NCBI RefSeq assembly: GCF_001424185.1
Contig: NZ_LMOM01000018.1
Coordinates: 1 to 36,919 of the forward strand
Reading direction: 5' to 3'
DNA length: 36,919 bases
Origin: Deinococcus sp. Leaf326
GTDB lineage: Bacteria; Deinococcota; Deinococci; Deinococcales; Deinococcaceae
Below, piece after piece: positions 15,980-23,883 of this stretch. The translations under genes and the position numbers were made by a program. Numbering within the stretch: the first letter of the stretch is position 1; every line of letters starts with the position of its first letter. The notes below the pieces were generated by a model that did no database searches, had not been told where the DNA came from, and saw only the letters and a program-made list of their open reading frames with translations.

Positions 15980-16214
15980 CCGCCAGCCTGCGGAACACCT
16001 CGTCATACTCCTCGAAGATCTGGTCACGTGCCGCGGCGAACTGGGCCTGGCGCTGCGCGGTTTCGGGGCGCAGCGCATCTTGAACTGGGGTGATGACGAT
16101 AGCGTTGCCTAGCACCCGCACCTCGACTTCACTGCCGATGCCTGTCAGCTCTTTCATCTCACGGGTAATGACCAATGCCTCGCTATTGCCGAGTCGGGAA
16201 AGGGTCTTACGCAT
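15972..16214 (-). CDS. AbrB/MazE-like antitoxin of Doc
   Basis: 80 residues. The AbrB-type N-terminus is R-K-T-L-S-R-L-G-N-S-E-A-L-V-I-T-R, followed by G-S-E-V-E-V-R-V and a C-terminal acidic helix (I-F-E-E-Y-D-E-V-F-R-R-L) as toxin-binding tail. ATG 16214 is chosen because conservation starts there. TATACT ends 6 bases upstream, so the message is probably leaderless. It overlaps doc and should repress the operon. Confidence 0.9.
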   Translation of the reverse strand: MRKTLSRLGNSEALVITREMKELTGIGSEVEVRVLGNAIVITPVQDALRPETAQRQAQFAAARDQIFEEYDEVFRRLADA

Positions 16215-16375
16215 AGAGAGAGTATAACGCCGTTCGTACATTCTCAGCACTAGTCTTGACTTCGCTGCGGGTCCAGTCCAGGACGATGCTGAGACAGCGT
16301 TCTGGCTGCATAGCTCGCTTCTCGGCCTCCCTTTATTCAGCTGTACGACGCTCTTTTTCGGTCCATACGCATGGA

Positions 16376-16435
16376 TTGACAAGGCCTGCATACGAGGCTA
16401 TATTTAAGGAATCAAGGCGGCCTTCGGGTCGCCTT
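16376..16435 (+). promoter_or_regulatory. Promoter followed at once by a UUCG hairpin (copy B)
   Basis: TTGACA (16376-16381), a 17-base spacer, TATATT (16399-16404). Then, after 9 bases, AAGGCGGCC / GGTCGCCTT pair across a TTCG loop (16414-16435, one G-T pair). Spacing and core (GAGGCTATATT, AATCAAGGCG) match copy A at 12447. Here the DUF4157 gene follows 95 bases downstream, so the hairpin would be the very 5' end of its mRNA. Confidence 0.65.
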
Positions 16436-16529
16436 CTCCTTTTCGCCTTCCAGATGGCTCCGCCTGTGGTCAAGTTAGGCGACTCCGAGCTCCGTTCTCC
16501 CCTAGACTGGGGGCCTTCGGGAGGACCCC

Positions 16530-18221
16530 ATGGAGTTCAAGCCCAAGGCGAAAAACACCGCACGCCCCATCCCTCTCCAGCGCCGCGCCGGACCGCTGAC
16601 TGTCGTAGCGCTGCCTCCAACGCGTGCGTCTCTTGCACAGGGCCTGCAGCGCTTCACCAGCACGCCGGTCGAGAGCCAGCGGCAGGCCGCACGCCCGGTT
16701 CTGCAGGCCGCTGGCCTGCGCCACCAAGAAGAGCAGCGCGCCTTACGCCAGCGCCAGACCTTGGAACGGCAGGCCGACAGCGTCCAGCTGGCTGCAGGTG
16801 CCACCAAGGAGGCCCTCCTCCGCCAACAGGCCCAGCCTCAGCCCATCCCCCGAAAGCCTCAGACGCCAGCGGACTGGGTCACCGTGATGCGGGCCCAGGC
16901 GGAGCAGATCGAAGGCCGCGTGACCAGTGCCCGCGAGGTCGCACAGTTCAGTGCCCTCCAAAGGCAGGTCGCTCAGACGCTGGTCCAGGGCTTCCGCGCC
17001 GATAGGCGACCGGCGCAGGAACGTCACGACAACTATGCGGCACACCTGGTCGCTCTGCAGCGTCATCCCAGCAGTGCCCCAGTGGCCGGGGTCGTCCTGG
17101 GCCTGATTCCACAGGGGGAACGTCCCGCCCTGCAACGGGCCGTCGACCTGACCCTGCAACGGGAGAAGGCACAGACCGCCCAAGACCAGCAGACTCTCGA
17201 AGCCCTGGCCGTTCAACGCCAGCTGGCGGAACTGGAGGCCGAGACGACGCAACCGATGCTGCAACGTCTCCAGGCCCGGCGTGGGGGTGGGAATCCCCTC
17301 CCGGCTGCGGTGCGACGTCACCTGGAACAAGGACTGAACCATGACCTCAGTCGCGTCCGGATCCACGACGACGCGGAGGCCGACAAGCTCGCCAAGGGCG
17401 TGAATTCGATCGCCTTCACGACGGGCACCGACATCTTCTTCCGGCGGGGACAGTTCAATCCGAATACGCGGACTGGCCTGGAACTGCTGGCGCACGAGGT
17501 CACCCACACCGTCCAGCAGAGCCGGGGGCAGGTGGGGACCGGGATTGACCCAGATGCCGGACTGGAAAATGAAGCTCGGAGGATGGGCCGACGCTTGTCG
17601 TCCATAGAGTCGACCACCAGAACATCGCCTTTTCAGCGCTTCTCGCAACAAAGTCCATTGACGACACACCAAGCTGTCCAGCGGCAAACGGCCCCCACAA
17701 CATCCAGCCCAGCGCTCAATCAGACCAAACTGCTTCAGCTCCGTCGCCTCCTGACTGATTACCACGACTTGCGGCGATCGGGCCGACTTAGCCCGGCTGA
17801 GCTGAGAACAGTTCAGCAAGCTGTTGAAAGGGCGAATACCGCCGTCCGTGCCGCTGAGCAGGTCGCCGGGCGTGGGGCTTCGGTCAAGTCAGCCGCAGGT
17901 ATGGTCGCTGGGAGTACCGCTGTACTGGTTGGAGATGATGTCACTGGAATTGGAGTCGCCGATGATGTGGCTATTCCTTTCGTGCTGCTGGCCGCTGGAG
18001 GTCTCTACCTGCTGGCTCGTGGAATGCAGTCCTCTTCCGCCAGTCAGGAGCAGAGCTGGGCAGCGGCCAATGCAGCTGTGAACGCCGCTGTCGCAACGGT
18101 AGGAAGCACCGTTCTGATGGCCAAGAAGAACAAGGCCACGACCCAGGCCCCACCTGTCGCTGTTGCCACCACCCGGACTGCGGAGAGGGACCGAAGAGAA
18201 ACACACCGTGGGCGACTCTAG
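16530..18221 (+). CDS. DUF4157 (HEVTH) protein, polymorphic-toxin/eCIS-type
   Basis: 563 residues. Residues 1-245 are a Gln/Arg-rich helical, probably coiled-coil region. Residues about 250-345 are the DUF4157 domain, with N-P-L-P-A-A-V-R, D-L-S-R-V-R-I-H-D-D, A-F-T-T-G-T-D-I-F-F and the metal-protease-like L-L-A-H-E-V-T-H-T-V-Q-Q (about 318-329). Near 470 a Gly/Ala-rich hydrophobic segment (D-D-V-T-G-I-G-V-A-D-D-V-A-I) resembles the linker before toxin tips. DUF4157 proteins are common cargo or adaptors of extracellular contractile injection systems and polymorphic toxins, but no injection genes are in this window. The start is ATG 16530 with GGGAGGA upstream. A TAG at 18219-18221 ends it, and the same frame stays open to 18527. 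Confidence 0.88.
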   Translation: MEFKPKAKNTARPIPLQRRAGPLTVVALPPTRASLAQGLQRFTSTPVESQRQAARPVLQAAGLRHQEEQRALRQRQTLERQADSVQLAAGATKEALLRQQAQPQPIPRKPQTPADWVTVMRAQAEQIEGRVTSAREVAQFSALQRQVAQTLVQGFRADRRPAQERHDNYAAHLVALQRHPSSAPVAGVVLGLIPQGERPALQRAVDLTLQREKAQTAQDQQTLEALAVQRQLAELEAETTQPMLQRLQARRGGGNPLPAAVRRHLEQGLNHDLSRVRIHDDAEADKLAKGVNSIAFTTGTDIFFRRGQFNPNTRTGLELLAHEVTHTVQQSRGQVGTGIDPDAGLENEARRMGRRLSSIESTTRTSPFQRFSQQSPLTTHQAVQRQTAPTTSSPALNQTKLLQLRRLLTDYHDLRRSGRLSPAELRTVQQAVERANTAVRAAEQVAGRGASVKSAAGMVAGSTAVLVGDDVTGIGVADDVAIPFVLLAAGGLYLLARGMQSSSASQEQSWAAANAAVNAAVATVGSTVLMAKKNKATTQAPPVAVATTRTAERDRRETHRGRL

Positions 18222-18236
18222 GTTCAGGGAACAGAT

Positions 18237-18527
18237 TTGAGCAACTTTCCCAGCGGTGAGCTTTCTTGGGCGTGGACGCGATCCACACCACCCTCTGCTA
18301 CAGACAGCATCGTGGCACTTCAAGCCATGAAAGTTCAGCTCAGCAAACGGCAACTGGCCGTAAGGACAGTGGCCTTCACCAAAGCAGAGGCCCGAATCCT
18401 GAACCTTCAGGCTCAGGGTGGGGTCAGTGCTCGGTGGGTCAAAACCTTCCAAAACGACAACCTTCCCAGTGATCTGAAAAGCGCACGCGTTGACATCGAG
18501 GTTCTGGAGGGCAAGGCTTTCATCTGA
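18237..18527 (+). CDS. Candidate toxin-tip or effector fragment in frame with the DUF4157 gene
   Basis: A 96-codon frame in the same reading frame as the DUF4157 protein, separated from it only by the TAG at 18219 and five codons. It could start at TTG 18237 (AGGGA upstream) or GTG 18312. It reads L-S-K-R-Q-L-A-V-R-T-V-A-F-T-K-A-E-A-R and then L-E-G-K-A-F-I. No family is recognised. The stop overlaps the start of the next gene (TGATG), as expected of a toxin followed by its immunity gene. It may be the C-terminal toxin tip detached by a nonsense mutation. Confidence 0.5.
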   Translation: MSNFPSGELSWAWTRSTPPSATDSIVALQAMKVQLSKRQLAVRTVAFTKAEARILNLQAQGGVSARWVKTFQNDNLPSDLKSARVDIEVLEGKAFI

Positions 18528-18928
18528 TGACATTCGCCAACTTGGAAAATTTTGAAAGAGCCTGTCAGGACATCATGCTTCAGGTCTCTCAAGCTCGTGG
18601 GGAAGAGCTTTCCGAACTGGTTCACCAGTTTGCCGGCAGTGGGAATATTTATATCCTTCGGGGCTTGTCCAGCCGTCTGGCACAAGCAGATGCGGGTGAA
18701 GGCATCCACCGCCTGGCCTTTCCGCTGATTGAGGGGCTTTCTGCAACGCAGGATCCAAACGTCCTGACCAACCTCATGACAGCGCTCGCCCGTCTGGAGC
18801 AATCCGGGGTGGACTGGAAAACCGACGAACATCTGGCGACTGCCCGTCGGCTGTCCAGACTGTGCCGAAGTGTGGCTGAGATATTGGGAGAAGACGCCGA
18901 CGATTTCGAGCGGCAGCACCTGGACTAG
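18527..18928 (+). CDS. Candidate immunity protein (helical, unknown)
   Basis: 133 residues, almost entirely helical, with an acidic N- and C-terminus. It reads N-L-E-N-F-E-R-A-C-Q-D-I-M, then I-Y-I-L-R-G-L-S-S-R-L and N-L-M-T-A-L-A-R-L-E-Q-S-G, like a short HEAT-type repeat protein. ATG 18527 overlaps the upstream stop. The position directly after a polymorphic-toxin-like gene is the basis for calling it immunity. No family is recognised. Confidence 0.55.
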   Translation: MTFANLENFERACQDIMLQVSQARGEELSELVHQFAGSGNIYILRGLSSRLAQADAGEGIHRLAFPLIEGLSATQDPNVLTNLMTALARLEQSGVDWKTDEHLATARRLSRLCRSVAEILGEDADDFERQHLD

Positions 18929-19784
18929 CGGGATGCCCAAGCTGACCGCAGCCTGTTGAGTCTCGGGAGGGGGCTTGTGTGGTCCTTCCAGACGCTCTGA
19001 ATAGTCCCCTTCTTCAAGGCCAGCCGAGCATTGCACCCAACACAGAGAAGACAGGCAAGCCTAGGAACATACGAGGAATGAGGCAGGCACAGCCGCCGAC
19101 ATTGAGCGCCGTCTGGGGCAGACAGGCGCACGCGTTGCCCCGGCCCGGCCGTGCGAGGTCCTGACCGACCAGGTGCATGCCTACCAGAGCATGGCCTCAG
19201 GGATGGGCGACAGCACGATGTATCGACAGATGCTCCTCGGCGACAAGGCTTTGGCCGGCGCCGCGTTGGCTCAAGAGCGTGCCTTGTGACGCCCCCTGTC
19301 TCCGGCTTCATAACCCGCCTGACCTCCATCACCACCGGGCTGTGCTCTGCCCGTGCGGCTCATCCCCAGAATAGAGACCTTCCAAGATCCAGGCCACCGC
19401 CACCGGGTATGCCGAGGTACGCGCTGCGGGCCGGCATGTCGCCATGGTGGGCTGCCCGGAACAGGTCCTGGAAGTGATGACCCACTTGACGGCCATGCAG
19501 GGATACACAGTCACCCCTCTTCCTCAGACCCTGTGGCGTCGCCTCTGCGGCCTCCATGGGTGGCAACTCGTCATCCCCCACTCCCCCACGGAGCGTCGGC
19601 CATGAACTTGCCCTTGACTTCCCCTGGAAGATCCGGACCACCCCCCGGCGTCAGCCGGGAGAACTGCCCTGACGGAATAGCCAAAAGTCAAGTGGGCGAC
19701 CGGTCCTCTCAGGGCACCTTGAGAAGTCTTCTGACAAACCCGCCTCCCAGAACTGGCCCTCAGGTGCACCCGACCGAAAACATG
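18929..19784 (+). other. Region of gene remnants, no intact gene
   Basis: Two coding-like stretches without proper starts are visible. The first, about 19161-19289, contains D-Q-V-H-A-Y-Q-S-M-A-S-G-M-G-D and ends in TGA. The second, 19377-19605, reads G-Y-A-E-V-R-A-A-G-R-H-V-A and then W-R-R-L-C-G-L-H-G-W-Q-L-V-I. An ATG at 19444 could start a 53-residue product from the second. The families are not recognised. The rest shows no consistent coding signal. Confidence 0.35.
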
Positions 19785-20030
19785 GTTTCTGGTTGGCACG
19801 CAAGGGGGGCGCACGTCAGGCGGCCTTCTCCTCCGTGGGTTTCCACCTCTCTGGAGAGAACCGCGACGACCAGAACAGCCCGTCAAGTTGGTCGCGCCTT
19901 TAACACAGTTTCTGGTTGGCGCACCAGAAACCAGAAGCAGGTAGGCATCTGTGCCGTGGGGCACGTCAACCTGCCCACCAGCATCTGGACACTCGACCTC
20001 GCTTTTTCAAACACGGTTTCTGGTTGTCAG
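19785..20030. repeat. Iteron-like repeats, cluster of three plus an inverted half-copy
   Basis: GTTTCTGGTTGGCAC occurs at 19785-19799, GTTTCTGGTTGGCGC at 19908-19922 and GTTTCTGGTTGTCAG at 20016-20030, in the same orientation and preceded by A/C-rich ACAYGG or CACA. Directly after the second copy ACCAGAAAC (19923-19931) is the reverse complement of its first nine bases, so a hairpin can form. Repeats of this length near a replication-type gene and parA look like an iteron origin. They could also be operators of the winged-helix gene at 20087. Confidence 0.6.
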
Positions 20031-20086
20031 ACCCTGGGTCATTAACGTTTCCATATCTTTAACCCACCCCTTTAGCTCTGAGATCC

Positions 20087-20709
20087 GTGCCATTCACCAG
20101 AATCACCCCCCCTTGCTTGCTATACGGCAAGGGCCGTTTTGGTGCAAATGCCGGAAGTCAAGAGGTGGGCAAACTGGCTCTGGAACGGCTTCTCTACCTC
20201 AGAGAGGCCAAGCGACAACCAGAACCGACACGGTCCTCCCGGGCCAGCTTCCCCATCTGTTCCTGCGGCAGGCCTGTGCACTGAGCCTCACTGGTCGGGA
20301 GATGCTCGAACGCGCCATGCAGCGTCACGGCGTCTTTCCCCGCACGCCGACCACCCATACCAAGGCCCTGTCCCGCCTGGTCTGGCAAGGGCTCCTCCGT
20401 ATCGTTGGCCACCTGGGCAAACGGCACCTCTATGCCCCCACGGCTAGCGGCATAAAGCGTCTTGAAGGACTGGATGCGGATTGGACCCAGGGGTCAAGGG
20501 GCCTGCCCAGGCCAGCACGCTCCTGGCAGAGATCAGCTGCTCAACACGCAAGGGTGCTACCCCAGCCACGCTACAAGGTTGTCTATACAGAGAAAACTGC
20601 GCCGTACACGTGGTTTTTGCTTCCCAAGCAACCTCCGCACGCGTTGACGAGACACTCGACACGGCAGGTGCCAACCAGAAACCCTCTGACGTTAAGGATA
20701 TGTATTTAG
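20087..20709 (+). pseudogene. Winged-helix-type protein, frameshifted
   Basis: The frame from GTG 20087 reads K-L-A-L-E-R-L-L-Y-L-R-E-A-K-R-Q. After about 20225 the coding-like frame changes to R-E-M-L-E-R-A-M-Q-R-H-G-V, R-L-V-W-Q-G-L-L-R-I and G-K-R-H-L-Y-A-P-T-A-S-G-I, a winged helix-turn-helix pattern of the MarR/PadR kind, and ends at 20709. A C7 run (20105-20111) is near the start. It is flanked by iteron-like repeats on both sides, one of them (20668-20682) inside its 3' end. It may be a plasmid-control protein that has lost its frame. Family and start are uncertain. Confidence 0.4.
20668..20682 (-). repeat. Iteron-like repeat, inverted copy
   Basis: GTGCCAACCAGAAAC is the exact reverse complement of the first iteron at 19785-19799. 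It is the fourth full copy and the only one in the opposite direction. A weaker related stretch (GACAACCAGAAC) is at 20214-20225. Confidence 0.6.
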
Positions 20710-21199
20710 CTCGCTCTACACCCACCAATCACACCATCTCGTCCTACGAGGCAGCCCGTCACATTGGCTCTGACATCTGTGAGGTCAACCAGGACCGAGG
20801 TGACGCTGGGGATATGCGACTAACGCACCCATCACCCATAACCACGATCACTTCACTTGGGGAGGAGATGCGCCCTACTCTCACGCGTCAGCCCAACCCT
20901 TCCAGTGAGATTTACTCTGCCCAATGGGGAGACTTTCCCACAAGCGTCACACAAGGTGAGAGCGGCTGCTATGCTCAGAAGCAATCCGCTGACCGACGTG
21001 AATCCGGCCAACGGGAAACCCCCAGATTTGGTCCGCAAAACCGCGTCTGGGGGCTAGGAAAACCCGAATCGTCAAGTTGTAGAAGTTTCCGCCTAGTCAG
21101 CGGAGGCCTAAGCCCTATGCACACTTTACGCGGGTGTGCGTGTCCGGTCAAGAAACCGGGCGGGGTCGTCATACCCCAGGGTCGCGCCGGAGCCCGATC
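20710..21199. other. Leader region of the replication-type gene, no gene seen
   Basis: No coding-like frame with a start could be supported on either strand. The stretch is rich in CAC/GTG triplets and contains TGAGGTCAACCAGGACCGAGGTGACG-like partial repeats but no clear DnaA box. Its position between iteron-like repeats and the 21200 gene makes it part of the probable origin region. Confidence 0.4.
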
Positions 21200-22867
21200 A
21201 TGAACGCGACGAAGCGCCTTACCACGAACCTCTCGATCAACACCAGCGAGATGAACGTCCTGTTCGTCCACAGCGCCCTAGACGATTACCCTCTAACCCC
21301 TGAGGAGTTCCGCCTGTACGCCCACTTGGCACGCCGGGCCAGCAGCGGGGCCGCGTATCCCAGTCGGGCCAGCATGGCGAGCGCCTGCCGGATGCACGAG
21401 GACACCGTAGGCGTTGCCCTGAAGAACCTGCTCGCGTTCAAGATGCTCGACGCCCACGAACGCAAGGGCAAGACCACGCTCTACACCCTGACCCAGGCCA
21501 GCAAGTGGGTGAAGCCCCAGGTGGTTGAGGCGCTGCACGTCCAACAGGCCCAGATCGGTGCTGCTCGAAGGGCTGACCGGAAGGCCCGGAAAGCGGCTGC
21601 CGCTGCCGCTGCACCTGTCGACCCCCCCGAAACGAAGGGGGGGGTTGAACAGTCAACCCCCCCGGAACGAAGGGTGGGGTACCCCCCCGAAACGAAGGGG
21701 TACCACCCCCCCGAAACGAAGGGTGACGAAGGTAATCCCTTAAGGAGATCCATTAAAGGAGGAGTATTAGACGTTACTGGTGACCCGCGCGAGGGCGGCC
21801 CGCTGAGTACGCCGGTGGCCGAACCCAGAAGCGCCACGCACTCCTCCTCAACAGATTCGGCTGCGCCTAAAACCTCAACCCATGAAGCCGGGCCACTGGG
21901 GACGATCGTCGGAGCTGCTCTGGCCTCGGTCGCTCCCGTCCCCCAGGTCAAAGCCTCCCAGCCTGACGGCGCCGCTGTCGCGGCGGGGCAGGAGATCTTG
22001 GTGGACTCACGGAATTCTGCCAAGCCACGTGGTGGCATGAACGAACAGGCCACGTCCCTTGAAAATGTTCCGGGCGGCGCGGCGGGGGCCGGGACCGGGG
22101 CGGCGGAGGGGGCGCGCGGCGCCGGAGACGGGGCAGGAAGGGCCGGGGTGGACTCCATCCGCCCTGTGGATGCCCAGACGCTCGCCGCGCGCCCTGTGGC
22201 CCCGCTGGACGGCCCGGCTTACAAGTCCCTCAAGTCCCTCCTGGGCAACGGCCTGACCTCGATGCTCAAGGAGGTCACGCGCACTGGGCAGATCTCGCGT
22301 GAATTGTGGCTGCGGCTGGAGGAAGGGGAAATCGGCCTAGTGCGGGTCCTGGCGCAGGAGGAAGCGAAGTTGACGAGCGCCAACATGATCACGCTGGCGG
22401 TCCGCGGACTCGACCGCCTGATCGGTGCGGTCAAGGTCGAGAAGCAGGCCTCGCCGACCGTCGTGGCCGCCGACCCGCAACTGGTCGCCGGGCAGCGATG
22501 CACAGTGGCGGACCAGGTGGGCGCGCTGACCCTGGGCGTCGTGGTGGAGGTCAATGCGGTGCGGTACAAGATCCGCTTCGATGACGGCAACGGCCGCGAC
22601 GTGGACCGGAAGGTGGTGGCGCAGCTGCGGACCCTGAAGGCGAGTGATGCCTCACTGGCGCCGGCGCTGGCAGTGGCTCCCGCTCTGGAAGGCCCCACGC
22701 TGTTCGTCCCGGCCGGGACCAGCTGGCGCCGTATCGCCGGCAAGGGTGGGCAGCCCGGTGAGATCGTGACAGTGCAGGCCGTGCTGGGCAACACACGCAA
22801 GCTGAGCAACGGAACGAACTTGCCCTTCTACACCATCCAGCGGGACTTCGAGCAGGTATCGGCGTGA
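21200..22867 (+). CDS. Candidate plasmid replication initiator (N-terminal winged helix, DnaD/RepA-like)
   Basis: 555 residues. Residues 1-110 form a helix-turn-helix module (L-T-P-E-E-F-R-L-Y-A-H-L-A-R-R-A, P-S-R-A-S-M-A-S-A-C-R-M-H-E, L-L-A-F-K-M-L-D) as found in phage and plasmid replication organisers. Residues about 140-175 are a P-P-E-T-K-G repeat linker. A low-complexity Gly/Ala/Arg stretch lies near 290-320. The C-terminus has an SH3/KOW-like segment (G-V-V-V-E-V-N-A-V-R-Y-K-I-R-F-D-D-G). ATG 21200 has GGAG 8 bases upstream. The adjacent parA and iteron-like repeats support a replication role. Direct family proof is lacking, so it could instead be a transcriptional regulator. Confidence 0.6.
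   Translation: MNATKRLTTNLSINTSEMNVLFVHSALDDYPLTPEEFRLYAHLARRASSGAAYPSRASMASACRMHEDTVGVALKNLLAFKMLDAHERKGKTTLYTLTQASKWVKPQVVEALHVQQAQIGAARRADRKARKAAAAAAAPVDPPETKGGVEQSTPPERRVGYPPETKGYHPPETKGDEGNPLRRSIKGGVLDVTGDPREGGPLSTPVAEPRSATHSSSTDSAAPKTSTHEAGPLGTIVGAALASVAPVPQVKASQPDGAAVAAGQEILVDSRNSAKPRGGMNEQATSLENVPGGAAGAGTGAAEGARGAGDGAGRAGVDSIRPVDAQTLAARPVAPLDGPAYKSLKSLLGNGLTSMLKEVTRTGQISRELWLRLEEGEIGLVRVLAQEEAKLTSANMITLAVRGLDRLIGAVKVEKQASPTVVAADPQLVAGQRCTVADQVGALTLGVVVEVNAVRYKIRFDDGNGRDVDRKVVAQLRTLKASDASLAPALAVAPALEGPTLFVPAGTSWRRIAGKGGQPGEIVTVQAVLGNTRKLSNGTNLPFYTIQRDFEQVSA
21622..21723. repeat. Four palindromic C/G-run repeats inside the candidate rep gene
   Basis: The unit C6-7 G(A/G)AACGAA G3-8 occurs at 21622-21644, 21657-21674, 21682-21700 and 21706-21723. 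Each can fold on itself. Units 1 and 2 are joined by an 11-bp perfect stem (GGGGGGGTTGA / TCAACCCCCCC, loop ACAG, 21638-21663), and GGGGTACC recurs at 21676 and 21697. The encoded peptide is a repeat of P-P-E-T-K-G. The arrangement recalls origins located inside initiator genes. Confidence 0.75.
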
Positions 22868-23310
22868 GCGGCCCATCAGGTGAGGCGTACGCCTCGTACA
22901 ACCGGACAGTTCTGGGTCCAGATCTGGACATGGCCTTTCGTGTGACAGCGGGACTCGTCGCGATCGTGGGGGCGGAGCGGTCTGTGGTGTGGCCGAGGGG
23001 GATGGTCTGGCCAGGGGTCGCTGCCTTGCCAGCCGAGATGATGGAGTGGCTCTCCCCCGCGGAGACGCACCTGACGCCGGAGGCGGCGTGGGAGGCCTGC
23101 GAGCCGGATGAGCGAGACAGGGTGGCAGCGTTGGCGCTGCTGCAGGTGCAGCGGCTACAGAGCCGTGAGATGTTGATCCATCGAATGGGGTATTTGTCGT
23201 CTTGGACGAATCCGAATGAATCGTCGCATTACACGGTGGCGGCGCTGTTAGGGACGACGCGGGAGACGTTGACGAAGACGATCTCGTTATGGCGGGTACG
23301 GAGGCGTTAA
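22864..23310 (+). CDS. Small HTH protein coupled to the rep-like gene (CRP/FNR-type helix)
   Basis: 148 residues. The C-terminal helix-turn-helix reads H-Y-T-V-A-A-L-L-G-T-T-R-E-T-L-T-K-T (about residues 121-138), the same pattern as the DNA-reading helix of CRP/FNR regulators. The N-terminal part has only scattered beta-type segments and no clear cyclic-nucleotide pocket. The GTG start overlaps the stop of the 21200 gene (GTGA), so both are made together. It may act as copy-number or partition regulator, an inference from position. Confidence 0.7.
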   Translation: MSGPSGEAYASYNRTVLGPDLDMAFRVTAGLVAIVGAERSVVWPRGMVWPGVAALPAEMMEWLSPAETHLTPEAAWEACEPDERDRVAALALLQVQRLQSREMLIHRMGYLSSWTNPNESSHYTVAALLGTTRETLTKTISLWRVRRR

Positions 23311-23580
23311 GCGGCAGACTGCCCCCCAACGGAAGGGTGCCCTAAAGCTCATGCGCTCTAGAAAGTCTTGACCGCATCACAGGATGTTTCCATTTGCGCT
23401 GTCTATTGCTGTTTGGGCAGGGTCGTGAACCTGTGCGTCCTTCTCTGCGAGTCGCATCCCCAAGCGCGTGTAAGTGGCTGGGCCGCGCACTTACACCGGG
23501 CACTCCGAAGAGACTAAGAACACAATCACAAAAAGGTGATTTCACATTTCTACAAAGTCACACAAGAGAACCGCTGATGC
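23311..23580. promoter_or_regulatory. Intergenic region with inverted repeats (possible centromere/terminator)
   Basis: GTGTAAGTG (23468-23476) and CACTTACAC (23488-23496) form a perfect 9-bp stem with an 11-base loop. CACAATCAC (23521-23529) is followed by GTGATTTCAC (23536-23545). The CACAATCAC element recurs upstream of parA and inside the partner gene. No gene is seen. Confidence 0.5.
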
Positions 23581-23883
23581 TTAGTGCTGCTCAGCCAGGT
23601 ATGCCTGCGCCATCTCCTCTACCAAGTCCTGCACAGACCGGCCCTGCTGTACGGCCTGAAGTTTCAAGGCCTTATGAGTCGATGCGCGTAGGGCCACGTT
23701 CACCCTCTTCTCTGGCGGGGTTGTCACCGTCTCACGGGCCTGCGGTGTCACGGTTTCACCCAACTGTAATTCCACAGAAGTGTGATTGTGTGATTCCGCC
23801 GACTGAGGCCGAGGTACATCCTGGGCGCGCCGAGCGGCTCCAAGGATGCTGCTCGCGTCGGTTTTCTTCTTACTACCGGTCAT
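23581..23883 (-). CDS. Small ParA partner protein (ribbon-helix-helix, ParB-like of type Ib)
   Basis: 100 residues. The N-terminal half is disordered and polar with S-K-K-K-T-D-A-S. The C-terminal half, R-V-N-V-A-L-R-A-S-T-H-K-A-L-K-L-Q-A-V, then G-R-S-V-Q-D-L-V-E-E-M, fits a ribbon-helix-helix DNA-binding dimer. The ATG overlaps the parA stop by 4 bases. A short RHH partner after a small ParA is the type Ib plasmid partition layout (ParF/ParG-like). It should bind the TGTGATT repeats nearby. Confidence 0.8.
   Translation of the reverse strand: MTGSKKKTDASSILGAARRAQDVPRPQSAESHNHTSVELQLGETVTPQARETVTTPPEKRVNVALRASTHKALKLQAVQQGRSVQDLVEEMAQAYLAEQH

Noticed and set aside
16743..17819. 358-codon minus-strand frame inside the DUF4157 gene
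   Set aside because: The plus strand carries the DUF4157 domain with HEVTH. The minus frame has no motif.
20710..21199. Open frame continuing toward the 21200 gene
   Set aside because: The composition is not coding-like, and the 21200 ATG has its own ribosome-binding site.
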